From Oreocharis arfaki (Eukaryota > Chordata > Aves > Passeriformes > Paramythiidae): a stretch of DNA of 64,000 nucleotides. The notes below the pieces were generated by a model. That model saw nothing but the letters and a program-made list of their open reading frames with translations, was not told the origin of the DNA and searched no databases. Numbering within the stretch: position 1 is the stretch's first letter; each line of letters begins with the position of its first letter. Both the position numbers and the translations under genes were made by a program. Shown piece after piece: positions 48,001-60,000 of this stretch. The stretch is taken from NCBI GenBank assembly GCA_013398015.1, contig VZRR01015206.1:1-64000 (forward strand). The letters are read 5' to 3'.

Positions 48001-51000
48001 AGCTGTGAACATCACTGTTCATGTAGGGGTCTCCACCATGAGGCTGTCTGAGGTCTCAGGGAGAATGGGGTGACATTAGAAATCAGAAAGGACCTGGGGC
48101 TCGGCTTAGCTTTTGTGATTGCAAAAGCAGTGATGACAAAGCAACTTGGGGTTAGCCTGGGTTGGCAAGCCTGAACAAAAGCCTGAGAAAAGTTAACTCA
48201 CACTATTAACTCGAGTTAAAACCCCCATTTCCTTGTTCCTTGTAAGTACTTGAGGCTGGTCCTGCTGCAGTCAGACCACACTCCTTTTGCAGGGATGCAG
48301 TCAGAGCATTTTGGCCAGGAACTGACTCTGGTCAGCAAAGCCTTCTGTGCAGCACAAGTCAGTCTGCCTTGGTCTGCCAGCAGGATCACAGGCAGGATAA
48401 TTCCCATTTTCCACCTGCCCTTGCGTCTCTTGCTGCCCTTGGACACAGCTGCCTACTCCACCGTGCCCTGTAGCACCACGCAATGGGTTTTGTCCCAGCC
48501 GTGGCTGCTTTTCCACAGTGGTTTCGTGCATGTTGCTCTTCAGAGTGCAGGAAGTTTGACAGCCCTCACTACAAAAATATAATCCTGCATCAAAAATCCC
48601 CACTACTCCTAAGAGCACTTCAGGCAGGTTCTTTGGCTCAGTTTGTGTATGCTTCAGGGTGTAAATGCTGGGTACCTGGTACTAGCTCAGCAAGTGGAGC
48701 ATATGGGCAGGCACCGCTGGATTGGCAGTGAGTTCCTTGAGCTGCACTGCCCTGGCTGGGTGGTGGGAATCCATCAGTCCTCTCCCTGCCAGTCTTGGGC
48801 AGTGCCCTCCAAACAGGATCATCGCCAACCCTCCAGCACCATCCACCCTGCTTTTATCTTCATTTCCTCCTTGCTTGCTTTTTTTTTCCACCTGGGATTT
48901 CAGTGTTTGTTTGTTTGGTGTTAGGGAGGCTTTCTTGTTTGCTTTTTTAAATACCTGTTGTGACAGGCAGAGCTGAGAACAAGCCAGGCTGCTCTCTGCA
49001 TCCACCCCAGAGCCTGTTTGGGAAACAATGCCAAGTAGGGGGCAGGGGGGGAAAGTAGAAATGCAATTGGGTTTTTCCTGGGAGACTTTCTGTCCTTAGC
49101 TGGTTATGTGGGGTGAGGGGTGAGAAGAGCTGGTCAGTTGTAGGTTCTGAAGAACAAGACCTGTTACATCATTCTGGAGAAGGTTTCTGCAAGCTGGCAA
49201 TACCAGGCACTGTCATTCTGCTGCTGTCTGCTCCATCCAGCCAGACCATCCTGACCTTAAGGAGCAGATGGCACCGTGCTTGCCTTCCTAACATGTGCCG
49301 CTCTTGTTCCCTGCCAGTGTTTTCACCCCTCTGTTGAGGAAGATGGTCTGGGAGTGAACAGCAGAGCTGGCATGTGGGCCACCAGCCAGGTCTCTGCGTG
49401 CATCCTTCTCGTGCAGTGTCTCGCACCCTTGCACGCAGAAGGAAGGACAGCAGGGCGGGTGATCTGTGGTGCTCTGGGCAGGAATCTTCCACTTTATTAA
49501 AATGAAAGAATTTAATGGCTGGATCAGTTGCCCAGCTGTGGTTCGTTTGCATGAGAACCATTTCCTGCAGTTAAGGAAACTATTCAGCTTTACAGCAGAT
49601 CGTGGAAGGAAGAGATACTACTGTGTCCAAAATCCTCTCTTTGCTGAGTGGGCAAGTTTCTCACCTGAATCCCTGCCATCAAAGCACTTGGGATGACAGG
49701 AACAGAGCTGCCATTGCTGTGCTGCAAGTAAATATCACAAGTTGCCGTGAGGAAGGGAGGGGGGCAGGAGAGGGGCAGTGAGAGAGCCAGGGCTGGGTGG
49801 TCAGGATGGTGCTTTAAGGGCTGCAGGGCCTGAGATGCCATCTTTCTGCACTTGGTGACATTTACTTGCCAGCACCCTGTCCTGATGGTGAGATCTGACA
49901 TGCTGCTCAGCGCTGCGGGGAGCCAGCAGAGAAGTGATTTATGTTGAAGTGTGTGTTTGAGTTGGGTTCTTTTGCTTGAAACCATTGGAAAGCCAGTCAG
50001 CCATGCTGGAGATCTGGGAATGGATGCCTCTTGCTTGTCCTCTTTTGCCAGACATCGTAAATGCACTCTCTCTTGCAGTAGTCTCATCATCTAACACACA
50101 ACAAAAACTATCTGTCCAAGTTCTGAACCTTGCTTGAAAGTGGATTTTTATAGGTTGTAGGTGTAACCTGCCTTTTTAAATGGTAATTGGTTAAGGTGAT
50201 CTCTGATAATCTGCTTCCAAGGGCTGGGGCAGAGGTGCAGGGGCTTTCCTGGCCTGTCACGATTTCCTACTGGTGAAATCCTGTTGTCTCTGTGAGTCCA
50301 CGTTTATTTCTGCAGAAGGAAAGATTGCTCTGCAGTGCCTCATGGAGAGTCACCAGATGTTTTGGATGGATGCTAGAATTTGATGGAGTGCCCGGCACTA
50401 AACTGTCCCTGCTCTGGGAGATGCAAAATCCTGCAGTCAGGCCAGAGAAGTTGCCCCACTCTGTTGTCTTGTCTCCTCTACCCCATAGCTGCAAGGTGTG
50501 CAGGATGCCTTGGTGGAATCAGCATAATCTAAAAAAATACTTTTCTTGGGCCGAATCTTGCAGCATCTGGTTTGTCACAGGACCCTCACTGGCACATCAG
50601 GTTATTTGTCATTGTTTAGTTGGGGCTCAGGGGGGCTGGGTTTCATTAGTGGGGGGAAAACAAGCAACTTATTTGTGATTTGCATACATCAGTGACTATC
50701 CTCTTCTGTGTTTGCTCACGCTGTTTCCCCGAATGTGGCATAACAAGAAGAGGGGTGAGGGAGCATTGGAGCATTAGCTAAGAATCAGTAATACCCGGTT
50801 TTATGTTCAGCGTTTTCTTCTTACAAACTGAGCCCTTCTTAAAAGTATTGATAGATGATGGAAGCAGGGCCTTCCTGCTACAAAAGTTTTTGCCCACAAC
50901 CTGGAGGATACTACAAGGCAGATGCTTAAGCAGTGCAGGGTCTGTGGTCTGTGGAGCCAGCAGAAACAGAGCAGCAGAAGGTTTGAGATCCCCAAGGGTG

Positions 51001-54000
51001 GAGGTCAGGCTAAAGCTGGGGACGCTGCTGACTCCTTGGCCAACATTTGAGTAAGTGTCCTTTGGGCTCGATTTGTTCATTGGTGTTGGATGTGATCTGT
51101 CAGGTCCTGCAGTCAGACCCTGCTGGTCCCTGCCTGCTTCTGGCCAGTCACCTTGATCTTTTTTGGCCAACTGGTGATGATTCAGCTGCTAAATAGTCTC
51201 CATAGGTATTTCACAAAGACAGGCAGTGCTTTCCCTAGTGTTCCTTTTCAACAGCTGCAGCATGACTATTGTGCATAGGAGAGGCTGACTTGCAAAGACA
51301 TCCGAGATCCAAGATCCGCTGTGTCAAGGGAAATGTGAGGGCAAACAGAAGGAGCAGCACAGAGCTCTGCCTTTGGATAGCAGGAATGTTCTGCATGGAT
51401 GGAAGAAGGAAGTGGCTTGGCAGCCCTGGAGCAGACAGATATCTCAGTGAATCACAGGTTCAACATGAGTCACTGCTGTCACACGGTTGTGAAAGAGGCA
51501 CACGTCACAGGGGGCCATCTAAGGAGCTCCGTGCTTCCCAAGGCATCTGAAGCATTCCCCCTGCTCCCAGTTAATCTGTCACTCGTGCTTTTCCCATTTT
51601 GGATGCTGCGTTTTGAGGAATATATGGGCCAATAGCCGAGAGTCCATGGAGAGCAATGAGAGCAGTCAGAGGGCTGGAAACCATGAGGAATGAGAAAAAC
51701 TTGAAAGGACCTGGGATTGTTTAGTCTAGGAAAGAGCAAGCTGGAGGGGTAGCAATATGAAAAGCTTTCAAAGACATAAAAGGCTGCTGCAAAAAGTGAG
51801 GGAATGATCTGTTCTTAAGTAGCTACTAGGAAGAGGATACCAAGTCATAGGCTGAGCGAGGAAGTTTAGTCATTGGGGAAGACTTACATAAGTGAAAGGC
51901 TGACGAAGTACTGAAACCTCAGTGCCTGTGGGATTGGTGTCAGGAGACCTTCAGAGCACCCGTCTCTGGGTGAGTGGGAGAGGAAAGCCATCCTGCTTTG
52001 GCTGGTAGGATGCACTATGAGACCTTTGTAGCCGTGTTCCCAATTGCTGGAATACTATTTTCTAAAGCTTGTGATGAAGTCTACTTCTTTTAGACAGGCA
52101 TACATTTCCCAGACGCTGCTGACCTTTCTGTTACAAGACATCAGGGATTACATGTGTCAGTGACACTTTATCACTGCTCTAGCAAGAATTCTCCAAGCTC
52201 CTGGTCAGGCTGCCCACTTGCACCAAAATGGGGGGGAAGCCTCATACATGGGGGGGAAGAGATACAGAGCGTGTTCACCTATGGTGGGACAGCAAGGGAG
52301 CCCATGGCTGGCTGCTTGTCCCTGTGTACGACCATGCCAGATGATGCATAGGCACAGTCTTTGTCCTGATGACATTAGATGGTGCAGGAGAATCCCCTCA
52401 CCAAGGCAGAGCTCCCCAGCACCTTTTTTTTATGCTGGTTCAGGGGCAGACTTTGACTGTGCTTTTTAATTGTGAAAATTCAGAGCATGTCTTTGTGTCC
52501 TAAATAGGCGATTGTCCTGATCCTCATCCCTGGGATCCATTATGTCTTAGCAAATTACTTTCTCTCTTTTAAATGCCTTAGTGATTAAAGATGCCACAGC
52601 AGATACCCTTAATGAGTACAAAAAGGGTAATAATTCCTCTTGTTGGCACTGAATGCAATTAATCAGGCCCCTTTACTTGCTTTTTAAACAGATGAGGCAT
52701 TTAAGGCCAAGCAAGTTTTTAATTGGACTTTAATGTTTCTCATTTACTTCATTTTGGCACAAGCGTAGGAATTCCCACCCCCAGGTTTGCTGGATTTATT
52801 CAGGGTGATAAAGGCTCAGTGTGGAGTAAAGACTCAGCAGCAGACTTAAACATGTCCTTCAGCCTGTGCCTGGCCCCATTGCCTGGCCCACGCTTGGTCC
52901 TGTGCAGGAGCACAGAATTGTCTGGGCAGGAGCAGAACCAGGTTATCCAGCCTAGAGCCAGTTTCTAGCACGGGGCTGGCATTGGCTATTACTAATATTT
53001 CTGGAGTAGTCATCAAGACAAGGGTGCAACATAGCCTGCCCTTTTTTGTCAGGGTCCCTTGCCTTGAAGGAGCTGTTGACTTGTGAGTATTCTTGTGATT
53101 ATCTGGATGCCCTCGACGGAGGTCCATATCGTAGCCCCGTAGCCCAGACTCTGTAGCTTCAAACACAGGGGAATTACATGTTTTAAGCAATATTCCTGAA
53201 ATCCATGGCCAAGAGGACATACAGAGGCCTTGAGCACCATTACAGATGGATGTGTGCATCCAGATGTTGTTAATTTATGCCAGGAATTGCCATGGGAGAA
53301 AAGATACATGAAAAGCAGCCCTCATCGTTTGCAGCTCCTGCTCCCTGAAGCCAGCACCACCTCTTCTTCCACCTCTGGCCATGAACCATCTTGCCTTTGG
53401 TTCTCTTCCCTCCCATCTATCCTCCACTGTGGTTTGAGGACAGCAGTGACCTGTTAGCCCATCCCAGTCTGTGTTTCATGCAGAGACGTATTCAGCAGCC
53501 CAGCTTGGCCAATTGGCCCCTGTCCTAACTCGGCTCTTCCCCTCCAGCAGCCGACAGCCCAAGGTTCAGCCAAAAAGGCATCAGTCTCAGCTTGTGTGAG
53601 CCTGCCTCTGAGCCTGCTTGTCACTCTGCAGGGCAGGGATTCCTCTAACGCCCAGGAAGGATCCCAGAACTTTCAGTTGAGTTTTTCCAGGTGTGTGCTG
53701 TGTCCTTTGCAGTCAGACCTGTCTGTATTTCGACTGACAGTAGCCATGGGCTTCCACCCACAGAAAGGTCAGTGGATGCAGATGACCTGTGGGTGCCCTT
53801 GGATAGGTGAGATGGCTCTTGGGTCATTGGATAAAAAACCTTTTTTTCTGTCCCAAAAAAACATTTAGGAGAGACCTAGGTACAAGGGACAACACCCTCC
53901 ATTTCTACAGCCCTGCTTTTCCTACTTCAAAGGTAGGAAAATCTTAAGCCCAAGTGTGTCTGGAAAGTTAAGTGTATTCAGAGAAATGTGTTATTGAATA

Positions 54001-57000
54001 CCTTGTGTTAATTTAAACACCTTCTGCCTGCCAGGCTTGGGGCAGAGGAGCTTTGCCAGCTGGATCAGCCACAGCACTTCCCTGGATCTGTTTCAGGGCA
54101 TCTTTAAGGCCTCCCAGTGCAGTGTAAGGAACTGCTGTGCACAACCACCAGGCTCTGCTTTCCAGGCAGCTGCGCAGCAGGGAGTGCCATGGGGGATGCT
54201 TGCCCAACATTTTATTTAGTTTGTCCTTATTCTTTGTCATATCTCCTCTGACTCTCTCACATCTTGAACACGCATCCGATACTGGGTTTGGTGGTTGAGC
54301 AAGGCTTGTGTAGTCCTGGATAGCCAGATGTGAGAACCAAGTCTCTCCGATTTTATCTTGTGCTGAGAACATCTTTGCCCGTTTTGCCCCCTTACACCAC
54401 TTTCCTGCTACCTGCAGATAAGGATACCTAGAGCCATCATGCCTTGAAAAGTAAGGGAGAATTGGAGGCTGAGCAAGGATCAAGGTTTTGTTGTGTGATC
54501 GTGGTGTGAAGGGCTGTAGACATCTTGATGAGATGTTTGGGGATAAAGGTGAATCAGAGAGCATCCAGCTTGTTTTGTGTACCTGCAGAGTGAAAAATTG
54601 CTGGCTGTTTGCCTGTGCTCCAGCCGTGGGCAGGGACTGAAGGAAATAAAAGGGCCAGGTCCGAGGACATTTCTGCTTCTCTGGCTGGTATTGAGTAGGG
54701 GCAGGCAGCCTTGTCCAGTTGCTATGGAGCCTGCCAAGATGTCCTTAATCCCAAATATATCTATGTCAGGAAGCTGCAACCCCAAGTGACTCTAGCCAGT
54801 CACTCTTTCATTGAGAGTCTTCTGGCTAAGGCTTACAGAGTTGTCATTTTCTTTGATTTAATTCCACATAAACTGCAGAATTATTTTCCTTTAGAGACTT
54901 GCAAATTACAGAAGCATAAACCATGCTAATGATCCGATAAGGACAACTTTGGATACGTTCCCAAGAACAGCTACCCCTGGGCAGGAGTGTGCTCAGAGAG
55001 CACTGATGGAGAGCAATTTGCCATGCTCACCTGGCTGCCTTCCTTGGGCCCCCCTTCCCAAATTCCTTCATCTCTCAGGAACGAGAATCATTTCCTCTCT
55101 GGCTTCTTGCAGAGGCAAAGGCCCTGCAGACCTGAAGTTATCTCTGGAATGTGTGTAAACACAAGTTCAATGGGATGCTGTTTGCCCCCCATTCCTAGTG
55201 GGGAGTTTAAGAAGGGTTAATACAAGTTTGTTTTACGGGTTCCTATCCCTGTGTATTGTCTTCCTTGGAGGGCAACCCGTCTGACCTGAGCCCCTTTGCG
55301 TGCATTTCCCAGCATAAAGGGGAGATTAGGGGGCCCCACCACACGGGTGGGATTTCACTCCTCTAAGAACAAGGAGATGAAAGACCAGAGTGGTTTTCCT
55401 GCCAAACAGGGACCCAGGAGATGGTATGGGATCACAGTGCACGTGCACTGGGATTCAATGTGCAGCTAAGAGGATTTAGGTGGTGCTTGGACAGAAACAG
55501 ATCAGGAGAAGGGTGGAGGCTACAGGCAGTTCTGTACTCCTGTCTTCAGAGAGCACTGAAACATGAACAGGGGGATAAAACCTTAGAAGTGACCTCTGGG
55601 CTGGGACAAAATGCATTTAAATGAGAGGCATAAGGAGCTCTATCTGTTTGCATAAAAATAATTCAGATGTAAGTTCATTAGTGGTGTACAAGTACGTCAC
55701 TAATGAGACTTGCCTGGAGACCAAAGTGTTCTCGGATTTAGAATAAGTAGCAGCAACCAGAACCTAAAGCTAGAGAAAATCAAGCATTAATACCAATGAA
55801 ATGGTTAATTCCTAGATGTGTTGTCAGCAGTGGTGACGCACTGAGGCTGGATGCCTTCCAGAAAACAACACTTTAACTGAAGACAAAGAACCAGACTTAG
55901 CACAGAGGTGATCAGTGGAATGACTTGGCCTGGTATATACAAGGGGTCAAACTAGATGATTTAATGATCTCTTTTGGCCTGAAAGCTCTCTGTTCTCTTA
56001 AGAAGATAAATGAAAAAGCCCTTTCACAAAAACCAAGCACTTGAGATATCTGTGTAATGAACTCTGCTGCTTCCAGGGGAACAGCAGAGCAGGATCTGCA
56101 GGAAGCGTGACCTTGCCGCCTGCAGGCTGCCTGGGGTTGGTGGCCCTCTCTGGTGGCAGTGGCTCACCACCATCAAGGCCACCACCCTCACGCATGACAT
56201 TTCTCAGATCTGTTTTTAATTGCCATCTCCCTGAATTTAACTAACATTTGCTCCCTAATCTCCATCAGGGTGAAGAGGCCAAGCGGTATGAGTAGCCTCC
56301 TGGGGAAGATCGGTGCCAAAAAGCAGAAGATGAGCACACTGGAGAAATCTAAACTGGACTGGGAGAACTTCAAGGAGGAGGAGGGGATTGTGGAGGAGCT
56401 AGCAATCCATAATCGAGGGAAAGACGGGTAAGAGGGACTTTACCTAGTAGTAGTCTAGCATTTCCCACCACTTCCTTTACATGTGGGAAGCCCATTGCTG
56501 GCTACAGCGTTCAAAAACCCATGGGATTTCTTAAGGGTTTATTCTAGGGATACATAAAGCCAGTAGCCGCTGTAAGCATCACAGGGAGACAGGTAAGTCT
56601 GCAAACACCTATCATTCTCTGCTAACAACCTTGTGAGTTCTCTAAGTCCAGCCAATGTTTGGCTTTATTATCTCTTCTGCTCGTGGCATAGAGCATGAAC
56701 CGGTCTAGTGCAGGCCCCCCCATGAGGAAACACTATTGCCTTTGTCCTGTTTTCTTTTTTTAATTTGGGAGGTTTCTGTTCTGTTCTTCAAATGACGCGT
56801 TTCAGCTGCATCTGTCCTCCCTCCTCCCGCATAAAGATTTATGTAAACCCGGAACAGCTGGCAAGGTGCGTTAAGGACTATGGCAGCGCTGGGCATTGGT
56901 TGTGTGCATGAAGCAATGTTCACTCCAATGAAGTTAATGGAAGTATCATAAAAGTAAATGGCGATGCTGTAAATAAAAGAGAAAGTTAATAACATGCACT

Positions 57001-60000
57001 GCGGGGAGTGATAATGAGATCAGAAGCAGCATTTCCACTACAAGTGCTTTGCTAAGCTCTGGGAAAACATAACCAGCTTAGTGGACAGCTCGTAAAATGT
57101 ATATTTTATTATAAGCTGTTCTTTTACTCTGCAGGAAAAACTCAGAGCTTCTGCATTCCAACAGATTGGTTTTTCTATTTTAAACAGATATTTTATAACT
57201 GTCAAGTAGATACTTTCAGTTTGGTGTTGCACCCTTCCTTCTTCTATCAGATCTCCCCTGACCTGTTTCTGGTTCTATGCCCTTGCACAAGTAGAGCAAT
57301 TCAGTAGGAGTGCTGGAGAGGGGCAGCTGTTCCTCCAAGATCCCTTGGAGGTCCAAGGAGGTGAATGATTTACACCACATACAGGTGTGGCAGAGCAGTG
57401 TTTTGTGTCATCTCTTGTGTGCCCAAACCCAGTATGTCGACTGTTCTTGGCCAATGCTGTTTCCTTTCCCACCCCATCCAAGCAGGACAGCTTGCTCTTC
57501 ATGCCTGGCAAACCTTTCCGAAGACTCACGTAATGGTCCTTGAAGGCTAAAGAAGGGATCAGCACATGGAAGAGATGAGCAAAGCAGAGCAGCAATTTTA
57601 AGAGCATCTTTAATCTTGGACAGCTTTGGGTTTTGCTGCCTGTCACATCCCAGGATAGAAAATCTGCTGAGCTCTTGGCAAGCGGTTTTTGTCATTAAAC
57701 AAATGAGGAACGTAATGCCAGGATAACTTTAGACACTCCTTACAAATATGTTGATACTAGTCAGGCATGTAGTGTGAGGGGATCAACCGAGTATCTGCTC
57801 ACTAGGAATTACTTCCACCTTCAAGGTAAAGGGAGAAGGGAGGAGCACCAATGGAGGTACAGCCCACTGCATTTCTGCTTACAGGCCACCTCAGTGTGAA
57901 GGGTGCAGTACCCTCACAAAGCAGCCAGCCTGCCTGGGGGGCAGGTCACACAGACACAGCTGCTGCCGGCCTCAGGTCATTTCACAGGAGTCTGTTGTCC
58001 CTTCTGCAGCTGCCTCTTCTCCTTTAATAATGTCAACCGTGCTCACCCTTCAGTGGGCAATCATTTACACATCTCTATAAAAATTGTAATGAGCTGTTGT
58101 TAACCCTTCAACCCAGGCAGGCAAGAGCAGGGCGATGCCTTTAATCCCTGGTGCTGTTAGAAACCTCTGCTCCCCACGTGTCCTGCTGTGTGATTGTAAA
58201 TGACTGCCTGACAAGGAAAGCTACAGCCCACTCCTAGAGATGTTTGCCACACATCCTGTGCACTTACAGAGGTGGTTCATGTGTGTCTCAAGGAAGGCAG
58301 GAAGCTTTACTTTTTGCTCAGGAGGGAAGACAGGCTGAATTTATTTTTTGTGCTAACCTTGTAGAAGTTGCTGCAGCCCAGAGCTACTCATACCTCCCTG
58401 GCCCTTCTCCAGCAGCCACACATGCTTGGCTAGAACACTGGCCACCAGTGGAGCAGTGGGGCTGTGGCATCTTTCTGCTGCCAGTGCCAGTCATCAGCCA
58501 GCCACAGCCTGGGCCTAGAATTCCCAAGGCAGAGGGGACATGTGCTGCCCCGTGGCTCTGTCCTCCCTTGCCTCTGATTTTCTACCCCTTGTACCACCAG
58601 CCCCCATGCATTTCCTTAGGAGTAGAATCTGGGCATTTACAGCCTGGCTGTATCAGGTCCTGAGGGCCTGTCCTGGATTTGACAGGAGGGGCTGGAGAAA
58701 GGAGCAGAGGCAGCTATCCCCTTTGCTGTTCATCTCTCTGATGTGCTTTATAAATGGAAATGTGTAGTGGCCTCTTAATTGGGCCACCTTTGTAGGGCAG
58801 CCCCGTGGGGGAGCAGCCGGCCCCGTGCACTCCTGCACCAGATGACTGATGGTGACTGACAGGGGACAGGCAGCACCACTGAGACCCTCCCCAGAGCAGC
58901 TTGCAGCTGCCCTTGTTAGCACAGACAGCCTTGCTCCCCATGGATTTACTTTGCTCTGCCGTGGATCATAGCTGCCCCGTTTCCAGGCAGGTTGATAATT
59001 TACAGGAAGGTATTGATTCAGGTAGCAAAGGTTGTTTAGACAAGTGCAGGACGGGTGTTTGTGCCTTGCTCACGCACTTTGCACCGTGCTGGGTGGGGCC
59101 TTGGTGTCGGCTGCCCAGAGCTGGCTGGGCACAGAGAGCTGCAGCTCCCACACAGGCTTTGGAGCACAGAGGGGCTTGTGCCAACCCTGCAGCTCCCCTG
59201 CTCGCATCCATCTGCACCTCCAGCCCCTGTGTGCCTGCAGCACAAGCCGGCCAGGCTGCACAAGCCCCGGTGTATGCACAGGTAGTGCCTGGGGGGTCTG
59301 CTCTGCTACCTACAGCACTTTGCTGTGGCCAGCCAAGGACAACACCATGGGATGACATCGCAGTTCCTCCTCCATGCAGTGCTGCTGGCTGCAGCTGTGA
59401 GACTGCATTCCTGGTTCATGATCCATATCGATCCCCCAGGAGCCAGGCCCTGCCCACCAGAGAGGCACAGCAGTCAGAGAGGAAGAGGAGCAGAAAGAGA
59501 CTGACCCCTTGCTGGGGTTGATAGATGAGTGTTGCAGAGGGGCCAAAGGAGCTTCAGATTCAGTAGGTTGGGCTGTCTCTGCCCAGGCCATTGGGGTGTT
59601 CCCAGATGAACATCAGTAACTCCTGTCCTTGTCTTCCCAGCTGGGGTTGTGGTTGGTGTTTAGCAGTGGAGGAGGAGAAAAGTCACACGCCCAGCAATAT
59701 GACACTGAGCACATACAGCGTGACCCCTCAGCTTCCTTCCTGTGGCCTCTCTGAGCCCAGCCCCAGGAGCTGGTCACCTCCCTGCTTACAGGGATGAAGG
59801 GAAGCGACACTCCCCTGCCTGCCTTTCCTGAACCAGTGTGGGGAGGGGGCCTCAGTGCACAGCCCTCCTCCAACGGCAAGGGGCAGGGGCGACAAAAATA
59901 CCTCCTCCCAGCCAGCTCTTCGCCTGCACTGCGCTGTGCTGGTCCCTGCCCTTCCCAGCCGGCGGAGATGGCTGACCCAGTTGTGTCAGCACGAGACGGG

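Larger units (their letters stand above)
17196..56268 (+). other. CFDP1: CFDP1 intron 5 (39.1 kb)
   Basis: The largest part of the window. It holds two good CR1 copies (25040-25241 plus; 32894-33178 minus), two old CR1-like pieces (51640-51995 and 55780-55998, plus), small tandem duplications (24051, 38105, 52228) and an exon-like open segment (42034-42351). AT-rich, homeobox-site-like stretches (for example 28170-28330, 40570-40760 and 52480-52740) may be conserved non-coding elements, but this cannot be tested here. No nested gene, tRNA or snoRNA was recognised. Confidence 0.85.

Noticed and set aside
54013..54564. A 183-codon minus-strand frame in intron 5
   Set aside because: No domain was recognised and no supporting splice sites or polyadenylation signal were seen; this length is within chance for 64 kb on two strands.
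58901..59521. A 206-codon plus-strand frame, with overlapping frames on both strands
   Set aside because: The region is GC-rich and open in several frames at once; the translation is Cys/Pro/Ala-rich without motifs and has no splice context.
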